Notes under the pieces: model-generated
What the model saw: only the letters and a program-made list of their open reading frames with translations
What the model was told of the DNA's origin: nothing
Database searches by the model: none
DNA from: Candidatus Nomurabacteria bacterium RIFCSPLOWO2_12_FULL_46_14
Lineage (GTDB): Bacteria > Patescibacteriota > Minisyncoccia > Phycocordibacterales > UBA9973
NCBI GenBank assembly: GCA_001786225.1
Contig: MFVV01000001.1
Coordinates: 11,258 to 18,545 of the forward strand
Direction: 5' to 3'
Length of the DNA: 7,288 bases
Part shown: piece by piece, positions 1 to 7,288 of the stretch
Numbering within the stretch: position 1 is the stretch's first letter
Layout: the number at the start of each line of letters is the position of its first letter
Translations under genes and position numbers: made by a program

Positions 1-1
1 T

Positions 2-112
2 CAGACCTTTCTACATCTAGCGGAATATCTGGACCGGTAATACTCTCTGACTTCCAAAACCAGGAACGCCCTGATTTATCCGATTTTCGTCATTTTTACC
101 TTTTTCGTAGTT
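2..112 (+). pseudogene. pilC: Upstream part of pilC, with in-frame stop codon
   Basis: This stretch is in the same frame as the PilC region downstream and reads like conserved PilC sequence on both sides of a stop codon. Codons 2-37 give QTFLHLAEYLDR, then TAA at 38-40, then YSLTSKTRNALIYPIF and on into the first membrane segment. In PilC/GspF proteins the 'LAEYLE' motif runs straight into a polar stretch and 'ALIYP', so exactly one residue is replaced by a stop, with no frameshift. TAA is the terminator of several other genes here, so recoding is unlikely. It may be a genuine nonsense mutation or a base error near a contig end. The gene's true start lies before the window. After the stop no ATG, GTG or TTG occurs in frame until 113. 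Confidence 0.7.
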
Positions 113-781
113 ATGGGGCTCATGTTCGTGGTGGTCATTCCCAAGCTCTCCGCGATTATTCTGGAATCCGGCCAAGAGCCCCCCATTTATACCAAGATGG
201 TTATCGCCACTTCCAATTTTTTCGTGCATTACGGCTTTCTGGTGATAATTTTTTTGGTTCTCCTCGGCATCTGGCTCTGGCGGATGTCCGCTTCGGAGCG
301 GGGCAAAGCGTATCTGGACAAAATACGGTTGACCGTTCCGGCTGTCGGTAACTTGTACAAAAAATTATTTCTCTCTCGCATAGCGGACAATATGGACACT
401 ATGCTTTCTTCCGGCATACCGATAATCCGGGCGATAGACCTGACTGGCGAAGTGGTGGGCAGTCGGGTATACAAGAACTTGTTGGGTGAGGTGGCCGACG
501 GCGTTAAGGCGGGCCTGGCTCTCTCCGCTTCGCTGGAAAAGCGCCCCGACCTCATTCCGGTCATTATGGTGCAAATGGTCAAAGTCGGTGAAGAAACAGG
601 CTCCCTGGGACCCATCTTAAAGACTCTGTCCGAGTTTTATAAAAGAGAAGTGGATGACGCTATTGATACCCTGGTCGGCCTGATTGAGCCGGTGATGATT
701 GTAGTTTTGGGCTTGGGGGTGGCTATACTCCTCGTCTCCATCCTTCTGCCGATTTATAACCTAGCTGGCGGCATCAGCTAG
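113..781 (+). CDS. pilC: Type IV pilus inner-membrane platform protein PilC (GspF family), C-terminal part
   Basis: PilC is the integral cytoplasmic-membrane platform of T4P machines. It couples the assembly ATPases to insertion and removal of pilin subunits. Counting from the ATG at 113, residues 1-10 finish the first membrane segment, which really begins upstream of this ATG. Residues about 37-56 form a second membrane helix, about 68-190 the second cytoplasmic GspF (T2SSF) domain, and about 190-215 the last helix. The domain carries the family hallmarks 'MLSSGIPI', 'KVGEETGSL', 'FYKREVDD' and 'IEPVMIVVLG', and ends 'LPIYNLAGG'. Identification is secure. The listed start is only the first ATG after the in-frame TAA at 38-40. 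A protein begun here would lack the first GspF domain and half a membrane helix, so it is doubtful that it works alone. The assembly ATPase genes expected next to pilC would lie upstream, outside the window. Confidence 0.85.
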   Translation: MGLMFVVVIPKLSAIILESGQEPPIYTKMVIATSNFFVHYGFLVIIFLVLLGIWLWRMSASERGKAYLDKIRLTVPAVGNLYKKLFLSRIADNMDTMLSSGIPIIRAIDLTGEVVGSRVYKNLLGEVADGVKAGLALSASLEKRPDLIPVIMVQMVKVGEETGSLGPILKTLSEFYKREVDDAIDTLVGLIEPVMIVVLGLGVAILLVSILLPIYNLAGGIS

Positions 782-783
782 GT
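759..783 (+). other. Stem-loop spanning the pilC stop codon
   Basis: ACCTAGCTG (759-767) and CAGCTAGGT (775-783) are perfect 9-bp complements around a 7-nt loop. The right arm contains the pilC stop codon TAG (779-781). No T-run follows, so it is not a standard intrinsic terminator. It could stabilise the 3' end of the pilC message, or be chance. Confidence 0.5.
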
Positions 784-791
784 GTGGATAA
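783..791 (-). promoter_or_regulatory. Exact DnaA-box consensus match upstream of the first pilin promoter
   Basis: TGTGGATAA on the + strand is the exact reverse complement of the consensus DnaA box TTATCCACA. The next bases extend it to TGTGGATAACT, a form common in origin clusters. It lies just after the pilC stop, 5 bases before the possible -35 element of the pilin promoter. A bound protein could therefore touch RNA polymerase. That it binds DnaA is inference. Confidence 0.4.
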
Positions 792-796
792 CTGGC

Positions 797-823
797 TTGT
801 TAATTGTCTATCTATGTTATAAT
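797..823 (+). promoter_or_regulatory. Promoter of the first pilin gene (extended -10)
   Basis: TATAAT at 818-823 is a perfect -10 hexamer. It is preceded by TGT (815-817), giving the extended -10 motif TGTTATAAT, identical over 9 bases to the pilD promoter. TTGTTA (797-802) is a weak -35 candidate with a short 15-bp spacer, so the extended -10 probably does most of the work. Transcription would start near 830, leaving a leader of about 80 bases before the ATG at 911. Confidence 0.7.
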
Positions 824-851
824 AATGGGAACGTTAAAAATAAGTCGATAT

Positions 852-880
852 CTGTCTCGCCCTGGTTTTTCGGCGGGCAG
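852..880 (+). other. Hairpin in the 5' leader of the first pilin mRNA
   Basis: CTGTCTCGCC (852-861) pairs with GGCGGGCAG (872-880), with one G-U pair and one bulged T. The 10-nt loop contains TTTTT. The next 30 bases to the ATG are almost pure A+T and should be single-stranded. The structure could protect the abundant pilin message at its 5' end. The T-run lies in the loop rather than after the stem, so I do not call it a terminator. Confidence 0.45.
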
Positions 881-910
881 GTAAATTATAAATTATTATA
901 AGATTTAATT

Positions 911-1366
911 ATGAAAAAAATGTCTCTTAAAAAAGGTTTTACCTTAATTGAGCTTCTAGTGGTCGTGGCTATCATCGGTATTTTGGCTTCCGTCGTTTTG
1001 GCTTCTCTTAGTACCGCTCGGAATAAAGGCGCGGATGCTGCGGTGAAAGCCGGTATGGCTAATGCTCGAGCTCAGGCGGAATTGTTCTACGATACTCCTC
1101 AGAGCTATGTCGGTGTTTGTGCCGCGGGTGCTGGCACCATCAACACTATTTTGGCTGGTGCAGTGAGAAGTAGCGCTGACTCAGATGCGGCTGTCGCTGA
1201 TGATGCGGCCACTACCACAACCTCCGCTGTTTGTAATGATAGCGCCGCAGCTTGGGCTTCTGAAATGCCGATGAAGGGTGGCAGTTTCTTCTGTGTAGAT
1301 AGTAGCGGTAAAAGTCAGATTAACACTGCGATCGGCCTAGCGGCTGGTACGGACTACGGCTGTTAA
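911..1366 (+). CDS. pilA: Type IV major pilin, first copy (type IVa-like prepilin)
   Basis: A 151-residue prepilin. The basic leader MKKMSLKKG is cut by prepilin peptidase after Gly9, leaving N-terminal Phe10 to be methylated. Glu14 is the conserved Glu5 of the mature protein. The hydrophobic helix (about 10-33) forms the pilus core. The rest is a small Ala/Ser/Thr-rich globular head with four cysteines (70, 108, 128, 151), an arrangement that could form two disulfides; the last is the C-terminal residue, closing the head as in the disulfide-bounded loop of type IVa pilins. The next gene is a paralogue with the same N-terminus. The gene has its own promoter, leader hairpin and terminator, so it is a single-gene transcript. 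There is no Shine-Dalgarno match before the ATG. A second in-frame ATG at 920 would give a 6-residue leader and is possible. Confidence 0.9.
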   Translation: MKKMSLKKGFTLIELLVVVAIIGILASVVLASLSTARNKGADAAVKAGMANARAQAELFYDTPQSYVGVCAAGAGTINTILAGAVRSSADSDAAVADDAATTTTSAVCNDSAAAWASEMPMKGGSFFCVDSSGKSQINTAIGLAAGTDYGC

Positions 1367-1389
1367 TTTTTAGTTGTTATTATTAACAG
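1360..1389 (+). other. AT-rich stem-loop spanning the first pilin stop codon
   Basis: CTGTTAAT (1360-1367) and ATTAACAG (1382-1389) are perfect 8-bp complements with a 14-nt loop. The left arm contains the stop codon TAA (1364-1366). It abuts the terminator stem that begins at 1390, so the pilin message ends in two tandem hairpins. Confidence 0.5.
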
Positions 1390-1430
1390 AAATCACCCTG
1401 TGGATAATTCCATGGGTGGTTTTTGTTTTG
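1390..1430 (+). terminator. Intrinsic terminator of the first pilin gene
   Basis: AAATCACCC (1390-1398) pairs with GGGTGGTTT (1414-1422) through 9 bp including one G-U pair. The T-rich tract 1420-1429 overlaps the end of the stem and follows it. The 15-nt loop contains a short inner TGG/CCA stem and an exact DnaA-box 9-mer. The arm sequence resembles that of the terminator after the second pilin gene. Confidence 0.75.
1399..1407 (-). promoter_or_regulatory. Second exact DnaA-box match, in the terminator loop
   Basis: TGTGGATAA occurs again, with the same 9 bases and orientation as at 783-791. It begins in the terminator loop and lies 30 bases upstream of the second pilin's -10 element. The two copies sit on either side of the first pilin gene, both outside coding sequence. 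Confidence 0.35.
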
Positions 1431-1436
1431 AGGGTG

Positions 1437-1442
1437 TATAAT
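1437..1442 (+). promoter_or_regulatory. -10 element of the second pilin promoter
   Basis: A perfect TATAAT preceded by GGGTG and followed by GGG. It lies just after the T-tract of the preceding terminator. No convincing -35 hexamer is visible at 16-18 bp upstream, where the terminator stem lies. Predicted start of transcription is about 1449, giving a leader of some 25 bases before the ATG at 1475. Confidence 0.6.
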
Positions 1443-1474
1443 GGGTTCATTAGCATTAACCTTATTACTATAAA

Positions 1475-1957
1475 ATGAAAAATTTAAGAAAAGGCTTCAC
1501 CCTAATTGAGCTTTTGGTGGTCGTAGCCATCATTGGCATACTTGCTTCCGTGGTTCTGGCTAATCTCAACAGCGCCCGGGTTAAGGGCACGGATGTGGCC
1601 ATCAAGGCGGCTCTGGCTAATGCCCGTGGTCAGGCGGAAATATTTTATGACGAAAATGCGCAGGTATATACGGATATATGTACCGCAGCCAATGGCGTGG
1701 GTCCCTTTGTGGCTAACGCCGTCCAAAAACTAAATGTCACCGCGACAGTTACTAATGACGATGATCAGCCGTTTATTTATGACGACACCGGTCTTTTAGT
1801 CGGCGCAGCTGTATGCCACGATGCGGACGATGGTAGCGCCTGGGCCGCTATGGTGTCCTTAAAGGGTAGTACTACGGATTCCGGCTGGTGCGTGGATTCT
1901 ACCGGAGCTTCTAAGGAGGCAGCTGCGCTTTTGGCTAACATTTTCGTTTGCCCATAA
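1475..1957 (+). CDS. pilA: Type IV major pilin, second copy
   Basis: A 160-residue prepilin paralogous to the preceding gene. The leader MKNLRKG is cut after Gly7, and Glu12 is mature Glu5. The 23 residues from the cleavage-site Gly to the Ala at the end of the hydrophobic helix are identical in the two proteins. Further matches are 'SAR.KG.D.A.KA..ANAR.QAE.FYD' after the helix, 'AVC', 'AW', 'LKG/MKG' and 'CVDS' in the head. Four cysteines (69, 114, 139, 159) fall in the same order as in the first copy, with different loop lengths. The head has a more acidic centre (about 94-104 and 115-119). Which copy is the main subunit cannot be told; both may co-assemble or be used alternatively. It has its own -10 element and terminator and no Shine-Dalgarno sequence. 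Confidence 0.9.
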   Translation: MKNLRKGFTLIELLVVVAIIGILASVVLANLNSARVKGTDVAIKAALANARGQAEIFYDENAQVYTDICTAANGVGPFVANAVQKLNVTATVTNDDDQPFIYDDTGLLVGAAVCHDADDGSAWAAMVSLKGSTTDSGWCVDSTGASKEAAALLANIFVCP

Positions 1958-1969
1958 ATCCCAGTAAGA

Positions 1970-1986
1970 GGCGCCTTAATGGCGCC
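1970..1986 (+). other. Short GC-rich hairpin after the second pilin gene
   Basis: GGCGCC (1970-1975) and GGCGCC (1981-1986) pair around a TTAAT loop. It lies between the stop codon and the main terminator stem at 1991. The second pilin message, like the first, therefore ends in two tandem hairpins. Confidence 0.5.
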
Positions 1987-1990
1987 AGAA

Positions 1991-2028
1991 CAAAATCACT
2001 CCGGACTTCCGGGGTGATTTTGCTTTTG
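1991..2028 (+). terminator. Strong intrinsic terminator of the second pilin gene
   Basis: CAAAATCACTCCGG (1991-2004) pairs with CCGGGGTGATTTTG (2009-2022) through 14 bp including one G-T(U) pair, closed by a 4-nt ACTT loop. The T-rich CTTTT follows. This is the strongest terminator in the window. The A-run before the stem and T-run after it might allow it to work in both directions, though no convergent gene is present. Confidence 0.85.
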
Positions 2029-2035
2029 GAATATG

Positions 2036-2044
2036 TGTTATAAT
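2036..2044 (+). promoter_or_regulatory. pilD operon promoter (extended -10), giving a near-leaderless mRNA
   Basis: TGTTATAAT (2036-2044) is an extended -10 element identical over nine bases to the first pilin promoter. No good -35 is seen, since that position lies in the terminator stem. With the usual 6-7 bases from the -10 to the start site, transcription begins around 2050-2052, directly before the pilD ATG at 2053. Confidence 0.7.
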
Positions 2045-2052
2045 GACTAAAA

Positions 2053-2853
2053 ATGACATTAATTCCTGCTTTAATTTTTTTTGCGCTGGGGCTTACCATC
2101 GGGAGTTTCCTTAATGTAGTTATTTATCGGTATAACACGGAGAGGCATTTCGGCGGCCGGAGCGCCTGTCTGTCTTGTTTTAAAAAATTGTCTTGGTACG
2201 AGCTTTTTCCGGTATTGAGCTTCGTGTGGCTCCGGGGCAGATGCCGGAGCTGTCAAGCCAGAATTTCCGCCGTTTACCCGGTAGTGGAGATAATTACCGG
2301 ACTTATTTTTGCCATGCTGTTTCTTAAATTAGAGAATGTTTTTTTTGCCGATACTTTAGTTTTTGCGATCGCCTTCGCTTATTTCGCGACAATGTTTTCC
2401 ATTCTCTTAGTCATCGCGGTCTATGACCTGCGGCATAAAATTATTCCGGATATGATGGTTCTTCTTTTTGGCATTCTGGCTTTTGCCGGCTTGTTTTTGT
2501 TCGGGAACGCGGATGCCGCGCCAATTTTTTACCCCCATCTGCCGGACCCCTCTTCATTTATGGCGGGCTTGGTTGTTTCCGCGCCTTTTGCTTTAATATG
2601 GCTTTTGTCGCGAGGCGCGTGGATGGGTCTCGGCGACGCCAAGCTCGCGGTGGGCCTGGGTTGGCTTTTGGGTATAGCCGGAATTTTTTCCGCCGCGGTG
2701 CTGGCCTTCTGGCTCGGGGCGATTGTCGGCATTTTTCTCCTGATTTTTTCCAAAAAATACGGCGCCAAAAGCGAGATACCCTTCGCGCCCTTCCTGGTCC
2801 TGGCTTCTTTCCTCGTTTTTATTTTCCAAATTAATGTTTTCCCGATTTTTTAA
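2053..2853 (+). CDS. pilD: Prepilin peptidase / N-methyltransferase PilD
   Basis: A 266-residue polytopic membrane enzyme, peptidase family A24A. It cleaves type IV prepilin leaders after glycine on the cytoplasmic side and methylates the new N-terminus. The N-terminal domain shows 'GSFLNVVIYR' (17-26) and two zinc-type cysteine pairs, CLSC (39-42) and CRSC (64-67), as in bifunctional enzymes. The catalytic aspartates are Asp125 in 'YDLRHKIIPD' and Asp195 in 'GLGDAKL'. The C-terminus keeps an 'IPFAPFL' motif. About seven or eight hydrophobic segments are visible, and the length is normal. The ATG at 2053 is forced: an in-frame TGA lies at 2044-2046, and the next methionine is beyond the conserved N-terminal motif. 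Its substrates are probably the pilins encoded on both sides. Confidence 0.95.
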   Translation: MTLIPALIFFALGLTIGSFLNVVIYRYNTERHFGGRSACLSCFKKLSWYELFPVLSFVWLRGRCRSCQARISAVYPVVEIITGLIFAMLFLKLENVFFADTLVFAIAFAYFATMFSILLVIAVYDLRHKIIPDMMVLLFGILAFAGLFLFGNADAAPIFYPHLPDPSSFMAGLVVSAPFALIWLLSRGAWMGLGDAKLAVGLGWLLGIAGIFSAAVLAFWLGAIVGIFLLIFSKKYGAKSEIPFAPFLVLASFLVFIFQINVFPIF

Positions 2854-2856
2854 AGC

Positions 2857-3480
2857 ATGAAATTATTTTTTAAAAATTTAAAGAATTTTAACGCCGGCAT
2901 GACCTACGTGGAGCTTATCGTGGTGCTCTCCATCTTCTCGGTGATGTCGGCCATCATGCTTTTTGATTATAATAAGTTTGAGGGTAAAGTGGACATTAAA
3001 AATCTCGCCAACGATATCGCTATTAAGGCGATAGAGGCGCAAAAATCCGCCACCGCCGGCCGCCTTCCGCCATCGGGGAGTTACGCCGCGGGCTGGAAGC
3101 CGTCTTACGGATTGTATTTCAAGCTGGGGAGCCCGGGGGACAACAAAACATTTTTGTATTTCACCGACCTCAACCAAAGCGGCGATTTCCTGGACCCTCT
3201 TTTCTGCCCGACGCCCGGGAACGGCGGGGAATGTCTGGAGAAAATAAATATCACCAAGGGCAACACCATTACCGAACTCCGGGCTTATTATGCGGATGCT
3301 AGCTCCTCCACCGGGAACGACCTCTCCATCAATTTTACCCGGCCGAACGCCGGCGCGACCATCCGTTCCTCCACCGGCTTTTCTGGGCCGGTGGCTTACG
3401 TCCAAATCACGATTGCCTCGCCCCAAGGCAATACCGCCAAGGTCAAGATATACACCTCCGGCCGAATTCAAATTGATTGA
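2857..3480 (+). CDS. Minor pilin / pseudopilin, GspH/FimT-like
   Basis: A 207-residue class III signal-peptide protein. The leader MKLFFKNLKNFNAG is cut after Gly14, leaving Met15-Thr-Tyr-Val-Glu19, so Glu5 of the mature form is kept. Methionine at mature position 1 is less usual than phenylalanine but is accepted by the peptidase. The hydrophobic helix spans about 15-36. The head is rich in short beta-strand-like segments and ends 'AKVKIYTSGRIQID', a C-terminus typical of GspH/FimT-type pseudopilins, whose last strand carries 'G.I'. Cys117 and Cys126 could form a disulfide. The gene starts 3 bases after the pilD stop, so it should be cotranscribed with pilD. It would contribute to the pilus-initiating minor-pilin complex. 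The subfamily assignment is less sure than the pilin-like nature. Confidence 0.8.
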   Translation: MKLFFKNLKNFNAGMTYVELIVVLSIFSVMSAIMLFDYNKFEGKVDIKNLANDIAIKAIEAQKSATAGRLPPSGSYAAGWKPSYGLYFKLGSPGDNKTFLYFTDLNQSGDFLDPLFCPTPGNGGECLEKINITKGNTITELRAYYADASSSTGNDLSINFTRPNAGATIRSSTGFSGPVAYVQITIASPQGNTAKVKIYTSGRIQID

Positions 3481-3482
3481 GT

Positions 3483-3516
3483 AGTTATAAAGTAGAAAGT
3501 TCATAAAGTTATAAAG
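3483..3516 (+). repeat. Spacer bracketed by the direct repeat AGTTATAAAG
   Basis: The 38-base gap between the first two minor-pilin genes is almost wholly repeats. AGTTATAAAG occurs at 3483-3492 and 3507-3516, separated by TAGAAAGTTCATAA. The second copy ends two bases before the ATG at 3519. The same decamer recurs before the next minor-pilin gene. Confidence 0.65.
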
Positions 3517-3518
3517 AA

Positions 3519-4124
3519 ATGCGAAATAAAAACAACAGGCAAAATGGGTATACAATAATAGAAACGATGATTGCCGTTTCCGTCTTTCTGGTAGTTGCCA
3601 TGTATGGTATGGATTCACTTCTCTCCGCCAATTTGCTCCATCAGAAGTCGGCGGATATGCGTTCTATTATGGACAACTTGAGTTTCATTATGGAGGATAT
3701 GAGTCGGAATTTAAGAACCGGCAGTAATTACCATTGCTCCTTCGGCCCGGATACCCCGCAAGCGTCCGGAGGAACAGCGCTAAGCAGTCCGAGTGGAGGA
3801 AATTGCTGGGGTATCGCCTTTGAACCTTCTGGCGGAGACCCGGCTACTCTGGCGGACCAGTGGTTTTATAATGTTTCCCTGGACAACAAGCTTTGGAAGA
3901 CCACCCGCTTAGAGAGCTTGTCGGACTATGTGCAACTCACGCCGGAAGAAGTGTCCATAAATTCGGTTTCGGGTTTTACGGTGCTTGGGGCGGAGCCTTC
4001 CACGACGGGCGATACTCAGGAACCCTTGGTCACCATCCGGCTGGTGGGCACGATTACTTTTAAAAATGTGGTGACTCCGTTTTCTCTGCAGACTTCCGTT
4101 TCTCAAAGACTGATTGATATATAA
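3519..4124 (+). CDS. Minor pilin, PilW/GspJ-like
   Basis: A 201-residue class III signal-peptide protein. The leader MRNKNNRQNG is cut after Gly10, leaving Tyr11-Thr-Ile-Ile-Glu15, with Glu5 present. The hydrophobic helix is about 11-32. The stretch after it, with 'MDNLSFIMEDMSRNLRTG' (about 51-68), is the pattern of an amphipathic helix ending in an Arg-Asn-rich turn seen in PilW and GspJ proteins. Two cysteines (73, 96) may pair. The C-terminus 'VTPFSLQTSVSQRLIDI' resembles the final strands of this group, where an arginine lies near the end. It sits second in a row of four different minor pilins, which supports a tip-complex role. The start is the ATG directly after the AGTTATAAAG repeat. 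Confidence 0.8.
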   Translation: MRNKNNRQNGYTIIETMIAVSVFLVVAMYGMDSLLSANLLHQKSADMRSIMDNLSFIMEDMSRNLRTGSNYHCSFGPDTPQASGGTALSSPSGGNCWGIAFEPSGGDPATLADQWFYNVSLDNKLWKTTRLESLSDYVQLTPEEVSINSVSGFTVLGAEPSTTGDTQEPLVTIRLVGTITFKNVVTPFSLQTSVSQRLIDI

Positions 4125-4128
4125 AAAT

Positions 4129-4167
4129 AGTTATAAGGTAGAAGGTAGAAGGTAGAAAGTTATAAAG
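4129..4167 (+). repeat. Spacer with three AAGGTAG units between AGTTATAA repeats
   Basis: AAGGTAG is repeated head to tail at 4135-4141, 4142-4148 and 4149-4155. The block is flanked by AGTTATAAGG (4129-4138) and AGTTATAAAG (4158-4167), the decamer that also brackets the preceding minor-pilin spacer. AAGG is Shine-Dalgarno-like, but the last unit ends 16 bases before the ATG at 4172, farther than usual for ribosome binding. Confidence 0.7.
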
Positions 4168-4171
4168 AAAA

Positions 4172-4746
4172 ATGAGATTTTTTATTAAAAAATATAACAA
4201 ATTAAGTGGTGGTTTTACTCTAGTAGAGATGCTGGTGGCGGTTTCCATTCTGTCCATTTCCGTGGTGACCCTGCTGAATGTCCTCGGGAGCGGCATCCGG
4301 GATACCGGCTTTGCCAAAGAGCGCCTAACCGCCGGCTATCTGGCGCAGGAGGGCATAGAATATATCCGGAATATGCGCGACACTTACGTTCTCTATTCCG
4401 CCTCGCCGCAGAGCGGCTGGAATGCTTTCAACACCAAGTTGACCAACGGCTCCTGTTTTACAGCCAACGGTTGCTATTTTGATGACCGCAATGTTTTCGG
4501 CGGTGGGCCGATGCCCATGGCAAACCTGACCACCCTCACCGCTTGCAGTCCGACGTGTCCCAATCTTCTTTACAACTCGGCCACTGGTAAATATAACTAT
4601 GCCGCCGGCGCGAGCGCCGACTTTATCCGCAAAATAAAAGTTACTGCCGTCAGCAGCAATGAAATCCAAGTTTCTTCCACGATATTTTTTACCGAAGGCA
4701 TAGAGAAAAGTATGACTCTTTCCGAGAATTTATATAATTGGATAGA

Positions 4747-4750
<4 letters not shown>
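4172..4750 (+). CDS. Minor pilin, PilV/GspI-like
   Basis: A 192-residue class III signal-peptide protein. The leader MRFFIKKYNKLSGG is cut after Gly14, leaving Phe15-Thr-Leu-Val-Glu19, a textbook cleavage site with Glu5. The hydrophobic helix is about 15-40. It is followed by 'AGYLAQEGIEYIRNMRD' (about 54-70), the signature of PilV/GspI proteins, in which an A..LAqe-type helix runs into an Arg-Asn motif. Four cysteines (95, 101, 125, 129) form two close pairs, CFTANGC and CSPTC, probably stabilising loops of the head. The gene ends in an ATGA overlap with the next gene, which points to translational coupling. Confidence 0.85.
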
Positions 4751-7270
<2,520 letters not shown>

Positions 7271-7288
7271 GCCAAAAAGTGAGCAAAG

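Noticed and set aside
38..40. Recoded stop codon explaining the TAA in pilC
   Set aside because: TAA ends both pilins, pilD, the PilW-like and PilX-like genes and ligA in this window, and the recoding known in Candidate Phyla Radiation bacteria concerns UGA.
852..880. Intrinsic terminator between pilC and the first pilin
   Set aside because: The stem is followed by GTAAATTATA rather than a T-run, and the only T-run is in the loop. It also lies downstream of a strong -10 element, so it is better read as a leader hairpin.
3371..3394. Inverted repeat CCACCGGC / GCCGGTGG with an 8-base loop inside the GspH-like gene
   Set aside because: Only 8 bp and GC-rich, in a Gly/Pro/Ser coding stretch. 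There is no sign of an insertion in the protein and no second copy seen. It is probably chance.
2878..3618. Long minus-strand open frame (246 codons) opposite the GspH-like gene
   Set aside because: It lies wholly antisense to minor-pilin genes that have clear signal peptides and runs across two genes. Its product is Gly/Arg-rich with no recognisable motif, as expected from the antisense of GC-rich codons.
4738..4746. TTG at 4738 as start of the PilX-like gene
   Set aside because: The ATG at 4747 gives a normal basic leader and an ATGA overlap with the upstream stop. The TTG adds only three residues with no support.

Overview
The window is a compact type IV pilus (T4P) assembly locus that ends in a full-length NAD+-dependent DNA ligase gene. 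All genes lie on the + strand. The likely source is a bacterium of the Candidate Phyla Radiation, probably Parcubacteria-like. That is an inference from three things: the gene set and protein style (small paralogous pilins with a GFTLIELLVV N-terminus, PilX-like proteins with an 'AFYAADTG'-type motif), the near absence of Shine-Dalgarno sequences, and the very short spacers. No rRNA or other phylogenetic marker is present to prove it.

Layout. Positions 2-781 hold the C-terminal part of the inner-membrane platform protein PilC. Its reading frame is interrupted by a TAA at 38-40, and the gene begins upstream of the window. Two major-pilin paralogues follow (911-1366 and 1475-1957). Each has its own -10 promoter element and its own hairpin terminator. 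A third promoter at 2036-2044 drives prepilin peptidase pilD (2053-2853), apparently from a leaderless start. Behind pilD come four class III signal-peptide proteins that look like a minor-pilin set: GspH/FimT-like (2857-3480), PilW/GspJ-like (3519-4124), PilV/GspI-like (4172-4750) and PilX/GspK-like (4747-5250). ligA (5243-7270) overlaps the last of these. From pilD to ligA I see no terminator, and the genes are overlapping or closely spaced, so this is probably one operon.

How the genes work together. PilD, in the membrane, cleaves the short basic leaders of the two major pilins and the four minor pilins. PilC is the platform from which they are assembled. The minor pilins probably form the initiating tip complex, and the fourth lacks Glu5, as GspK-class tip proteins do. 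The two major pilins are transcribed separately from the rest, which would allow higher expression. LigA is a housekeeping replication and repair enzyme with no known role in pili. Its place in the operon may be only economy of space, or may reflect a link to DNA uptake; the sequence cannot decide.

The most unusual structure is a perfect 18-bp inverted repeat with a 4-nt loop (5575-5614). It lies inside ligA and is translated in frame as an apparent extra loop just before the catalytic lysine motif. It resembles a mobile palindromic element that inserted into a gene without breaking it. Also notable are two exact DnaA-box 9-mers flanking the first pilin gene, a repeated decamer bracketing two minor-pilin spacers, and the stop codon in pilC. 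No intergenic stretch exceeds about 130 bases, and I see no tRNA, rRNA, CRISPR array or transposase gene.
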